The notes beneath the pieces were generated by a model, which did no database searches, had not been told where the DNA came from, and worked only from the letters and a program-made list of their open reading frames with translations. The position numbers and the translations under genes were made by a program. Below are positions 1 through 5,375 of a DNA stretch of 5,375 nucleotides, one piece after another. Each line of letters starts with the position of its first letter. Position 1 is the first letter of the stretch. The DNA is from Deltaproteobacteria bacterium. GTDB taxonomy: Bacteria; Desulfobacterota; Binatia; UBA9968. The stretch spans positions 1-5,375 of the forward strand of contig JACPFE010000096.1 in the NCBI GenBank assembly GCA_016183145.1. The letters run 5' to 3'.

Positions 1-251
1 AAGCGGAGAAGGTATCGGGCGATATCGGCCTGCTGGACACTGAGAAGAATTACATGATCGTGGTTACCAAAGATGGCAAGCTGGTGACCGTCGACTTTAA
101 TCAAAAGACCAAAGTGACTGCTCTGGTACCTGGCAACGCTAAAATGTCCGATATTGGCCTGGGCTCGGCTGCCTCGGTGCAGTACACCAAAAAAGGCGAT
201 AAGAACTACCTGACCAGCGTCGAATTCACCGCGGCTAAAGGAGGCGACTAA
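1..251 (+). CDS. Hypothetical small beta-rich protein, 3' end (5' truncated by window)
   Basis: This open frame enters from the left edge (first whole codon at 3) and ends at TAA 249-251, giving 82 visible residues. I do not recognise the family with certainty. The visible part alternates short hydrophobic strands with polar turns: an IGLLD strand, a MIVVTKDGKLVTVDF hairpin, a TKVTALVPG segment, then a DIGLGSAASVQY strand and a C-terminal YLTSVEF strand. This pattern resembles small secreted OB-like or DUF5666-like beta-barrel domains, but that is inference. There are no cysteines and no membrane segment, and any signal peptide would lie outside the window. The ATG at 54 has a weak GAGAAG upstream, but the strand pattern continues before it, so I treat it as an internal Met. 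It is followed by a decayed copy of its own C-terminus and then a terminator, so it is probably the last intact gene of its transcript. Confidence 0.7.
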   Translation, partial: AEKVSGDIGLLDTEKNYMIVVTKDGKLVTVDFNQKTKVTALVPGNAKMSDIGLGSAASVQYTKKGDKNYLTSVEFTAAKGGD

Positions 252-315
252 AATTTTATTGTGATCCGGCGGTGGCGTCGAGGGCTAGCAAGCCGTCATT
301 TTAGCGCGCCATTTT

Positions 316-399
316 TCGTCATCTGCCGTTGAGTATATCCAAAAAGGCGGTAAGAATTTCTTAAGCAAAATTGAATTCAAGGCCGCCAACGGCGAGTAA
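316..399 (+). pseudogene. Remnant of a tandem duplicate of the preceding gene (C-terminus only)
   Basis: Positions 328-399 read in one frame as VEYIQKGGKNFLSKIEF followed by KAANGE and a TAA stop. This aligns without gaps with the C-terminus of the intact gene just upstream (VQYTKKGDKNYLTSVEF, then TAAKGGD). By hand, 11 of the first 21 residues are identical, most others are conservative, and about 68% of bases match. Many differences fall at third codon positions, so the copy was probably under protein-level selection before it decayed. The frame meets a TAG at 286-288 with no ATG or GTG start after it. Between 252 and 315 I see no recognisable match to the rest of the gene. It is best read as the tail of a truncated paralogue, with homology fading out around 316-327. 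A programmed function for this fragment is unlikely. Confidence 0.65.
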
Positions 400-429
400 A
401 GATCGCTTTCCAAAATTCGCGCAAACGAA

Positions 430-468
430 GAAGGGGGCTTGGTCTGAACCAAGCCCCCTTCCTTTTTT
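430..468 (+). terminator. Strong rho-independent terminator
   Basis: A perfect 14-bp stem (GAAGGGGGCTTGGT, 430-443, with its complement at 448-461) closes a CTGA tetraloop and is followed by C and six T (463-468). It lies 31 bp after the stop of the gene remnant and would end the plus-strand transcript of the small gene at 1-251. Read on the minus strand, the stem is followed by a modestly T-rich TTCGTTTG tract, so some bidirectional action on the opposing dksA-side transcript is possible but weaker. Confidence 0.93.
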
Positions 469-480
469 GTTCGCCTTTTG

Positions 481-518
481 AGAGGGCTCGAGGCGAGCGG
501 AGTCTTGTTCAGCCCTCT
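481..518. other. Imperfectly supported hairpin between terminator and repeat
   Basis: AGAGGGCT at 481-488 is the exact complement of AGCCCTCT at 511-518, with a 22-nt loop. An alternative local hairpin, GCTCG-AGG-CGAGC, lies at 486-498. Neither strand has a T-run after the stem, so it is not a terminator by the usual rule. The long loop leaves its role, if any, unclear. Confidence 0.3.
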
Positions 519-523
519 GCTAG

Positions 524-698
524 TAGTGTCCTATAACTGCAATTCGTAAAAGGAGTCGGAGGTCTTTCCTCCGTCATGCCCGCGAAAGCGGGCATCCAGA
601 AGTCTTTGAAAGTCCTGGATTCCGGGTCGCGCTAGCTATCGCCAGCTTGCCCGGAATGACAACTGATTTATGTCGCGAATTTCTGCTACGCCACACTA
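524..698. repeat. MITE-like segment with imperfect 23-bp terminal inverted repeats
   Basis: The left end (524-546, beginning TAGTGTCC and ending CAATTCG) and the right end (676-698, beginning CGAATT and ending CCACACTA) are imperfect inverted repeats. Counted by hand, 16 of 23 positions pair, including the outer six (TAGTGT/ACACTA) and the inner six (AATTCG/CGAATT). The outermost TA on both sides could be a TA target duplication, as made by IS630/Tc1-mariner transposases, but this is inference and there is no longer direct repeat. The segment has no coding capacity. It encloses the palindromic repeat at 573-660 and ends 4 bp from the dksA-like stop codon. The pairing could partly be chance. 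Confidence 0.4.
573..660 (+). repeat. Two-hairpin palindromic intergenic repeat, copy 1
   Basis: The element is bounded by GTCAT (573-577) and ATGAC (656-660). It contains a perfect hairpin, ATGCCCGC-GAAA-GCGGGCAT (576-595), then CCAG...CTGG arms (596-599 and 615-618), then a second hairpin, ATTCCGGG (619-626) with CCCGGAAT (650-657), whose loop is GC-rich and partly self-pairing. GTCATNCCCGC...GCGGGNATCCAG palindromes of this kind are widespread intergenic REP-like repeats in many proteobacteria and environmental genomes. A second copy in the opposite orientation is at 3309-3406. Here it lies just downstream of the minus-strand gene row and may help end or stabilise that transcript, since no ordinary terminator follows the dksA-like stop. 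Confidence 0.8.
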
Positions 699-702
699 AA
701 GG

Positions 703-1161
703 TTAAAAACCTTCTTCTTCAAAATCGTTCATGACGAGTTTTCGATAGCCGCGCTCGTCTTCGAGAGTTTTCTGGCGTTTGTTTTCTTTCTCGTTTTCTT
801 CTTGGCAGCGCACGCACAAACGGGTAAAGGGAAGAACTTTCAACCGCCCCAGTTGGATTTCCCCTTCACAGCTTTCGCATAGGCCGTAGGTTTTACCCTT
901 GATGCGCTGGAGCGCTTCGTCGATGGCGAGCAGCTTTTCGCGTTCTCGGGCGTTGAGGATGAAATTGATTTCCCGGTCCCTCTCGTCGCTGGCCAAATCG
1001 TAGGTGTCCCGGCCATCGTCCTTGACGCCTTCGGTTTCTTCCTTGACGCGGCCCCGGATTTCCCTGAGCAGTTGCTTTTTGGTCTCCTCTAGCATGTCAG
1101 CGGCTTGCTTGAGAAAGACTCTGCGCTGTTTTTTTTCTTTGTCGGGATCAGTTTTGGGCAT
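703..1161 (-). CDS. dksA: DksA/TraR-family C4 zinc-finger transcription regulator (DksA-like)
   Basis: The predicted protein has 152 residues, close to E. coli DksA (151). DksA binds in the RNA polymerase secondary channel and, with ppGpp, retunes initiation at stable-RNA and amino-acid promoters. An N-terminal charged coiled coil (about residues 8-90) carries the tip motif D52-T-Y-D55-L-A57, matching the DxxDxA of true DksA. Next comes the zinc finger C95-x2-C98-x17-C116-x2-C119 with the usual YGLCESC and LCVRCQ contexts, then a C-terminal helix rich in Glu and Lys. I chose ATG 1161 because AGGTGA ends exactly 8 nt upstream. A GTG at 1173 would add four residues but lies inside that Shine-Dalgarno site. 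The gene overlaps the rimO 3' end by 14 bp, so coupled translation is likely. Paralogues exist in many genomes, so whether this is the main DksA is unknown. Confidence 0.9.
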   Translation of the reverse strand: MPKTDPDKEKKQRRVFLKQAADMLEETKKQLLREIRGRVKEETEGVKDDGRDTYDLASDERDREINFILNAREREKLLAIDEALQRIKGKTYGLCESCEGEIQLGRLKVLPFTRLCVRCQEENEKENKRQKTLEDERGYRKLVMNDFEEEGF

Positions 1162-2518
1162 TGAGTTTTTCACCTATCAAATCGTAATCTAGCGCGCCGG
1201 AAATTCTTACCTTCATCATGTCTCCGAGACTCAACGAGACGGTCTTGTTGCTAAGCGTCAAACCGTCCATGTAAACGACGCCGTCGACTTCTGGAGCATG
1301 TGCTTGGGTCCGGCCGGTAAGCTTTCCAGAATCGGAATCGAGGCGGTCAATCATAACTCGCTGGATGGTCCCAATCAAGGCCTCGTTCTTTTTTCTTGAG
1401 ATCGCCGACTGCAGGTCCATGACTTCCTGCCAACGGCTCTCCTTTTCGTCTTCCGGCAGGGTGGGGGCCAATTGGGCGGCGGCCGTGCCTTCTTCCTCGG
1501 AGTACTTGAAGATGCCTAAGCGCTCGAACTGCGCTTCTTCAACAAAGTCCAATAGCTCCTGGAAGTCCCGCTCGGTTTCGCCGGGAAAGCCGACGATGAG
1601 AGAGGTCCGGAGCGTGAGTCCTGGAATAGCCGCGCGGAGCTTCTCCACCGTTTCACGCACGGCGCTGCCGCTCCTTCCCCGGCGCATTCGCTGCAGCAAG
1701 CGCTGATTGACATGTTGGAAAGGGATGTCGATATACTTGCAAATTTTCTCGCTGTCCCGAATCAGCTCCAGCAAGGGTTCGTCGAGGAAGTTCGGATAGG
1801 CATAGAGCAATCGGATCCAGGCGAGGTCGGGTAGGGAGACCATTTCCCGGAGCAACCCGAACAGCGTCGTGCCGTCTTTGCGGTCGCGGCCGTAGGCTGT
1901 CAAATCCTGCGCGATGAGATTGATCTCTTTGACGCCGTCTTGCGCCAGCATCGCGGCTTCTTTGACCACGGAATCGATGGGGCGGCTGCGGTGCGGGCCG
2001 CGCAATTGCGGGATGATGCAAAAGGCGCATTTGTGGTCGCAGCCTTCAGAGACTTTTAGAAACGCGCTATGGGATGGACTCGTTCTTAAACGCGGGGTCG
2101 CATGATCATAAAGATAACTTGGGATACCGATATATTGGCGGCGGCTCTCGTTGGCCTCGTGCTCGCGGAGGATCTCGGCGACCCTCGGGACCTCGCCGGT
2201 TCCGATAAAGAGGTCTACCTCGGGCAATTCTTTGGCAAGCTCCTGCGGATACCGCTGCGAGAGGCAGCCGGCGACGACCAGTTTTTTAACTTTTCCTTCT
2301 TCCTTGAGACGAGCGATTTCGAGGATGGTGTCAAGGGATTCCGCCTTGGCCGCTTCGATGAAACCGCAGGTGTTCACCAGCACGATATCCGCTCCGGCGG
2401 GCTCCTGCACCAGTTGGAATCGATCTTGTCCGAGCAGGCCCGCCATGACTTCGGAGTCCACCAGATTGCGGGCGCAACCCAAACTGACGATGCTGACGGT
2501 TTGTTTGGCGGAACTCAT
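1148..2518 (-). CDS. rimO: Ribosomal protein uS12 (S12) methylthiotransferase RimO
   Basis: RimO is a cytoplasmic radical-SAM enzyme with two [4Fe-4S] clusters that adds a methylthio group to the conserved aspartate of ribosomal protein S12 (Asp89 in E. coli numbering). The 456 residues show the full architecture. The N-terminal UPF0004 domain has its cluster ligands C15 (SLGCARN), C51 (NTCGFI) and C85 (VAGCLSQ). The radical-SAM domain has C160-x3-C164-x2-C167 in SEGCDHKCAFC, a YAYP segment and IDIPFQH. A C-terminal TRAM domain (about 378-448) contains GRTQAHAPEVDG, typical of RimO and unlike the tRNA-modifying relative MiaB. Length is slightly above E. coli RimO (441). The ATG overlaps the lolA stop as ATGA, and the 3' end overlaps the dksA-like start, so it sits in the middle of a coupled unit. 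No key residue is missing. Confidence 0.96.
   Translation of the reverse strand: MSSAKQTVSIVSLGCARNLVDSEVMAGLLGQDRFQLVQEPAGADIVLVNTCGFIEAAKAESLDTILEIARLKEEGKVKKLVVAGCLSQRYPQELAKELPEVDLFIGTGEVPRVAEILREHEANESRRQYIGIPSYLYDHATPRLRTSPSHSAFLKVSEGCDHKCAFCIIPQLRGPHRSRPIDSVVKEAAMLAQDGVKEINLIAQDLTAYGRDRKDGTTLFGLLREMVSLPDLAWIRLLYAYPNFLDEPLLELIRDSEKICKYIDIPFQHVNQRLLQRMRRGRSGSAVRETVEKLRAAIPGLTLRTSLIVGFPGETERDFQELLDFVEEAQFERLGIFKYSEEEGTAAAQLAPTLPEDEKESRWQEVMDLQSAISRKKNEALIGTIQRVMIDRLDSDSGKLTGRTQAHAPEVDGVVYMDGLTLSNKTVSLSLGDMMKVRISGALDYDLIGEKLNAQN
1170..1175 (-). promoter_or_regulatory. Ribosome binding site of the dksA-like gene (decides its start)
   Basis: On the minus strand AGGTGA precedes ATG 1161 with an 8-nt spacer. 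The site lies inside the last codons of rimO, so ribosomes ending RimO synthesis pass over it. It overlaps the competing GTG at 1173, which has no good upstream site of its own. Confidence 0.75.
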
Positions 2519-3240
2519 TGGCCCAGTTCCACGATGTCCGCGCCATTGGGGATTTGCAGGGTGAATACGGAGTCTTTGACGCCTGTGCCTTTGCGCATAC
2601 CGGAGAAACGGATCGTCGTGAGATTGGCGGCGGCGTCGCGCACGCTGATCGAGAGAATATCGTAGGAGTGCTTGCTCACGCCCGCGAGAATTTCGCTAAA
2701 ACCTCCGGCTTCGCCTTTCGGCTCCAGGCGCAAGATGAATTGGTTTTCATCGCTGCTTTTCAGTGCCGCGTTGAAATCTTTTTTCAAATTGCCGATGCCG
2801 AGCAAAAAAGACAGGGGAATGTCGGAACGGAAAGCGTTCTGAAGCGGGCTCTTGATGATTTGATTTTGTTCCGGTTGAAAAAAATACAGGTATTTTCCGT
2901 CCGCCAAAACGAACTGCCCTTTGGGTTCGTCGTAGCGCCAGAGCATCTTGCCGGGGCGCTTGAAGGAAAGCTTCCCCGAAGCTTTGAGATTGCGATTGAG
3001 TGTTTTAACCTCGGTCTCCTGGCGAAAGTCCGCGACGAAATCTATGGTCGCGTCATAGTTTTTTTGCACGCTGTCAACGATCACGTCGGCGCTTTGAGCG
3101 TCCGCTGCGCCGCCGGGACGAATATTCCAGTGCGACCAAGCCGCGATCAAAAAGAAAAAGCAAATTGTACCACGAAGGCCCCATCGCGGCTGAGCCGCAG
3201 CCAAGGAAGAAAACACAGATTTCACCACGAAGTGCGTCAT
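2515..3240 (-). CDS. lolA: Periplasmic outer-membrane lipoprotein carrier LolA
   Basis: LolA takes lipoproteins released by LolCDE at the inner membrane and carries them through the periplasm to the outer-membrane receptor. The family pattern is clear: DFRQETEVKTLNRNLKASGK (residues 71-90), then LSFKRPGKMLWRYDEP (91-106), the conserved QFVLADGKYLYFFQPEQNQI run (109-128), and a C-terminal DAAANLTTIRFSGM strand (202-215). A hydrophobic segment (about 25-37, CFFFLIAAW) followed by AADAQSA suggests signal-peptide cleavage near residue 48, leaving about 193 residues, normal for mature LolA. The N-region before it is unusually long. ATG 3240 lacks a convincing Shine-Dalgarno site, and codons 1-23 lie in repeat-like sequence. 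GTG codons 5, 6 or 9, or TTG codon 13, could be the real start. Its position downstream of ftsK is the classic arrangement, and it overlaps rimO by 4 bp. Confidence 0.92.
   Translation of the reverse strand: MTHFVVKSVFSSLAAAQPRWGLRGTICFFFLIAAWSHWNIRPGGAADAQSADVIVDSVQKNYDATIDFVADFRQETEVKTLNRNLKASGKLSFKRPGKMLWRYDEPKGQFVLADGKYLYFFQPEQNQIIKSPLQNAFRSDIPLSFLLGIGNLKKDFNAALKSSDENQFILRLEPKGEAGGFSEILAGVSKHSYDILSISVRDAAANLTTIRFSGMRKGTGVKDSVFTLQIPNGADIVELGQ
3171..3232 (+). repeat. CACGAAG-type repeat patch inside the lolA 5' end
   Basis: CACGAAG occurs at 3171-3177 and 3226-3232, both within ACCACGAAG. Between them is a small hairpin, GCGGC-TGA-GCCGC (3186-3198). The same heptamer recurs on both strands at 3463-3518. 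Clusters of ACCACGAAG/ACACGAAG units are familiar from intergenic regions of environmental bacterial genomes; this is recollection and not a search result. The patch coincides with the poorly supported first 23 codons of lolA. Confidence 0.5.
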
Positions 3241-3308
3241 GAGCTTACGCTCGCCCGCCGAGAATGAAAATGGAGGGATTTCCTTCCACAGGGTGCCCTA
3301 CTCGACTC

Positions 3309-3406
3309 GTCATTCCCGCCCCGTGGAGTACGGGCGAAAACTCCACGGGGGGAATCCAGGTTTGTTGCGCCGAATTAGCCTGGATACCCGCTTTCGCGGG
3401 TATGAC
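3309..3406 (-). repeat. Two-hairpin palindromic intergenic repeat, copy 2 (inverted)
   Basis: The same design as the element at 573-660, turned round: GTCAT (3309-3313) and ATGAC (3402-3406) bound it. The long hairpin now comes first (ATTCCCGCCCCGTGGAGT against ACTCCACGGGGGGAAT, one-base bulge or mismatch). CCAGG (3356-3360) and CCTGG (3379-3383) form the middle arms. The short perfect hairpin ATACCCGC-TTTC-GCGGGTAT (3384-3403) comes last. The short hairpin has a GAAA loop on the minus strand here and on the plus strand in copy 1, which shows the opposite orientation. It would form a strong structure in any ftsK-lolA read-through transcript. Confidence 0.8.
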
Positions 3407-3462
3407 GGAACCCAGGCGGGCCTCGTCGTTCTCATCCCCAAACGGGTATTTTCATAGGAGAG

Positions 3463-3518
3463 CACGAAGTTTATTATCATAAATATCCGAATCCTTCGTG
3501 TCCTTCGTGAGCTTCGTG
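3463..3518. repeat. CACGAAG / CTTCGTG repeat cluster with 9-bp period
   Basis: CTTCGTG occurs at 3494-3500, 3503-3509 and 3512-3518, exactly 9 bp apart. CACGAAG at 3463-3469 is in the opposite orientation, so it could pair across a 24-nt AT-rich loop. On the minus strand this reads as ACCACGAAG, CTCACGAAG, GACACGAAG. With the heptamers at 3171-3232 it flanks the palindromic repeat on both sides. Confidence 0.65.
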
Positions 3519-3549
3519 GTTAGAATATGCCGAGATTCTGAAAAGCTTT

Positions 3550-5375
3550 CTACGCTTCGAGTTTTCGCGCATAAACTTCCCTGGGCTTGGCGCCGTCCGC
3601 CGGTCCGACGACACCGTCTCGTTCCATCTGTTCGATCATCCGCGCAGCGCGGTTGTATCCTACCCGCAATCTGCGCTGAATCATAGAGATCGACGCCTGC
3701 TGGGTTTCGGTGACGATGGCGACCGCCTGGTCGTACATCTCGTCGTATTCTTCATCGGCCGCGGCAGCCTCGGCTTCTCTCTTGATCTCGAAGACCTCCG
3801 GGCGGTAATCGGGCCGCGCTTGCTGTTTGATGAATTGGATGACTTTGCGCACTTCCTGGTCGGACACCAATGCGCCGTGCACGCGGGTGATACGGGCGGT
3901 TCCCGGCGGCAGGTACAAGAGGTCACCGTTGCCGAGCAGCTTTTCCGCGCCGATGGAGTCCAGGATCGTGCGTGAATCGACGCGGGAGGTGACCTGGAAC
4001 GAGATGCGCGCCGGAAAGTTGGCTTTGATGAGTCCGGTAATGACGTCCACCGACGGGCGCTGGGTCGCAAGAATCAGGTGAATCCCGGCGGCGCGGGCTT
4101 TCTGCGCCAGCCGCGTGATGTACTCCTCGATGTCTCTTCCGACGGTCATCATCAAATCCGCCAACTCGTCGACGACGATCACTATTCTCGGCAGTCTCTC
4201 ATGAACCAGAGGTGCTTCCTCAGCGAAGTGGCCTCCGGGTTCGTTATTTGGGTCCTCGGGCTCTGTGAGCTCGAAAACGCTCTTTTTATGCGCCGCGTCG
4301 CGCTCTAAAGTTCGGTTGTAGTTGTCGATGTTGCGCGCTCCCTTGTCCTTCATTAGACGATAACGGCGGTCCATTTCATCCATCGCCCAGAAAAGCGCCG
4401 CCGCCGCCTTCTTGGGATCGGTCACCACCGGCACGAGCAGGTGCGGAATCTCTTCGTACATCGTCAGCTCGAGCATCTTGGGATCGACCATAATGAATTT
4501 GACGTCCTGGGGCGACGATTTGAACAGGATACTGAGGACCATGGCGTTGATGGAGACCGACTTGCCGGTGCCGGTAGCGCCCGCAACCAACAAATGGGGC
4601 ATGCGGGCCAAGTCGGTCTGGTACGCCTCGCTTTCGGTGACTTCCCTGAGGTACACGGTCTCCCGGCGCGGATTGGGGATTTCGATGCCCACCACGGACT
4701 CTCCCGGTATCGGCGCCAAGATGCGCACGCTGACGGCGCGCAGAGCCATGGCGAGGTCGTCGGACAGCAACACGATGCGCCGCACCTTGACGCCGGCCGC
4801 CGGCTTGAATTCATACATCGTGATGACCGGGCCTGGACGCACCGCCACGACTTCCCCGTCGACGCCGAAGTCCGCCAGTTTTTTTTGTAGAATCAGCGAA
4901 TTGGCGTGCAGCGTCTCCTTGTCGATTTTAAACTGCTCGCCGTCGGGCGGATCCAACAGCTCGGGCGGCGGAAGCTTGTAGCCTTGAGTGATCTCCGGCA
5001 GCTTGAACTGCTCCTGGAGGAGGATCGGCTTCTTCGGCGTCTTTTTCGCCGGTTCTTCCTTGGTTTCTTGTTTGAGCATGATCGGTGGCGGGACGTAATC
5101 GCGCCGTTCTTTTTTGGTATTCTCTCCCTTGCGTTTTTCGCGTTGCTCCCTGAATTTTTCCCACCGGTTGCGGAGAGCGGGAACCAGCGATTTTTTCAGC
5201 GCGGCAAATTTTTTTCTAGCGTGCGCGCCAATGTCCAAAAGCGAGTTCTGCGTTACCATCATCAAGGACAGCAGCAGAGTAACCACGACGATAAGCGTCG
5301 CGCTGATGCGGCCGAACAACGGCACGAGGATGCTTTCTTTCAAATAGCCGCCGACGATGCCGCCGCCGTCCCGGG
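3550..5375 (-). CDS. ftsK: DNA translocase FtsK, C-terminal part (5' end beyond window)
   Basis: FtsK anchors at the division septum and pumps chromosomal DNA so that the terminus is cleared and dimers are resolved. The frame runs open through the right edge: before the TTG codon at 5343 it still reads GGGIVGGY, the start of a last transmembrane helix, so that TTG is not a start. Numbered from 5343, residues 1-35 hold this membrane segment and 45-110 a short, highly charged, proline-containing linker. Residues 135-240 are the alpha domain. The RecA-like motor has Walker A G255-A-T-G-T-G-K261-S and Walker B IVIVVD392-E393, with LATQRPSVDVITG at 425-437. The gamma winged-helix domain (about 533-592) contains RRLRVGYNRAARMIEQMERDGVVGPADG, the DNA-orienting (KOPS/SpoIIIE-type) module. 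All motor residues I can check are intact. The linker is much shorter than in E. coli FtsK, as in many bacteria. The stop is TAG at 3550-3552. Confidence 0.96.
   Translation of the reverse strand, partial: RDGGGIVGGYLKESILVPLFGRISATLIVVVTLLLSLMMVTQNSLLDIGAHARKKFAALKKSLVPALRNRWEKFREQREKRKGENTKKERRDYVPPPIMLKQETKEEPAKKTPKKPILLQEQFKLPEITQGYKLPPPELLDPPDGEQFKIDKETLHANSLILQKKLADFGVDGEVVAVRPGPVITMYEFKPAAGVKVRRIVLLSDDLAMALRAVSVRILAPIPGESVVGIEIPNPRRETVYLREVTESEAYQTDLARMPHLLVAGATGTGKSVSINAMVLSILFKSSPQDVKFIMVDPKMLELTMYEEIPHLLVPVVTDPKKAAAALFWAMDEMDRRYRLMKDKGARNIDNYNRTLERDAAHKKSVFELTEPEDPNNEPGGHFAEEAPLVHERLPRIVIVVDELADLMMTVGRDIEEYITRLAQKARAAGIHLILATQRPSVDVITGLIKANFPARISFQVTSRVDSRTILDSIGAEKLLGNGDLLYLPPGTARITRVHGALVSDQEVRKVIQFIKQQARPDYRPEVFEIKREAEAAAADEEYDEMYDQAVAIVTETQQASISMIQRRLRVGYNRAARMIEQMERDGVVGPADGAKPREVYARKLEA

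Larger units (their letters stand above)
3241..3549. other. Repeat-filled ftsK-lolA intergenic region
   Basis: These 309 bp between the ftsK stop and the annotated lolA start hold no supportable gene. They contain the inverted palindromic repeat (3309-3406) and CACGAAG/CTTCGTG units (3463-3518). On the minus strand an AT-rich stretch around 3470-3490 includes TATGAT/GATAAT-like hexamers, but with no convincing -35 partner, so I do not call a promoter. No T-tailed terminator follows ftsK on the minus strand. Read-through from ftsK into lolA is therefore possible. Confidence 0.6.

Noticed and set aside
54..251. A complete 65-residue gene starting at ATG 54
   Set aside because: The frame stays open to the window edge and the strand pattern continues before the Met, so a truncated longer gene is more likely. 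The upstream GAGAAG is a weak ribosome site.
699..713. AAGGTT-AAA-AACCTT hairpin over the dksA-like stop codon as a terminator
   Set aside because: The stem is six weak base pairs and no T-run follows on the minus strand.
1829..1836. GGGTAGGG, a match to the E. coli-type FtsK-orienting sequence GGGNAGGG
   Set aside because: One match is about what chance predicts for two strands of this length. It lies in rimO coding sequence, and the KOPS motif of this organism is unknown.
2102..2665. Plus-strand open frame of 187 codons opposite rimO and the lolA end
   Set aside because: It is antisense to conserved RimO sequence and crosses a gene boundary, with no family motif.
2518..3267. Long open frame on the plus strand opposite lolA (249 codons)
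   Set aside because: It lies antisense to a clear LolA, has no recognisable domain, and is explained by the codon composition of the real gene.
3470..3490. Minus-strand promoter for lolA in the AT-rich stretch
   Set aside because: There are -10-like hexamers but no -35 match at the right spacing, and the surroundings are repeat sequence.
3494..3518. CRISPR-like short repeats
   Set aside because: Units are 7 bp with 2-bp spacing, with no spacer-sized unique sequence and no cas genes.
4412..4981. Plus-strand open frames opposite the ftsK motor domain
   Set aside because: They mirror the Walker A region of FtsK in other frames, and their composition is that of a shadow frame.
5341..5343. TTG as the ftsK start
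   Set aside because: The codons before it read GGGIVGGY in frame, which is normal FtsK membrane-domain sequence, so the gene continues past the window.

Overview
The window reads as chromosomal DNA from a Gram-negative (diderm) bacterium. The evidence is a LolA lipoprotein carrier next to an FtsK DNA translocase, a neighbourhood well known in proteobacteria, continuing into RimO and a DksA-type regulator. Moderately high GC and abundant intergenic palindromic and CACGAAG-type repeats fit environmental Deltaproteobacteria-like lineages (Desulfobacterota, Binatota, NC10-like). That placement is an inference with low certainty.

Layout. Positions 1-251 (+) hold the 3' end of a small protein gene of unknown function. 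It is followed by a decayed tandem copy of its own C-terminus (about 316-399) and a strong intrinsic terminator (430-468). Positions 400-702 carry no gene. They hold that terminator, a loose hairpin (481-518), and a roughly 175-bp segment (524-698) with imperfect terminal inverted repeats enclosing a two-hairpin palindromic repeat (573-660).

The rest is a minus-strand gene row, in transcription order: ftsK (from beyond 5375 to 3550, 5' end missing), a 309-bp gap filled with repeats, lolA (3240-2515), rimO (2518-1148) and a dksA-like gene (1161-703). lolA and rimO overlap by ATGA. rimO and dksA overlap by 14 bp, with a good Shine-Dalgarno site inside the rimO 3' end. The last three genes are therefore probably one translationally coupled unit. 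The ftsK-lolA gap contains a second, inverted copy of the palindromic repeat, flanked by CACGAAG heptamers. One such repeat patch runs into the 5' end of lolA.

Functionally these are housekeeping genes: chromosome segregation at the septum (FtsK), outer-membrane lipoprotein transport (LolA), methylthiolation of ribosomal protein uS12 (RimO) and a ppGpp-linked RNA polymerase regulator (DksA-like). I see no defence system, CRISPR array, complete insertion sequence or RNA gene. The most interesting material is non-coding: the gene remnant, the nested repeat, and the invasion of the lolA 5' end by repeat sequence.
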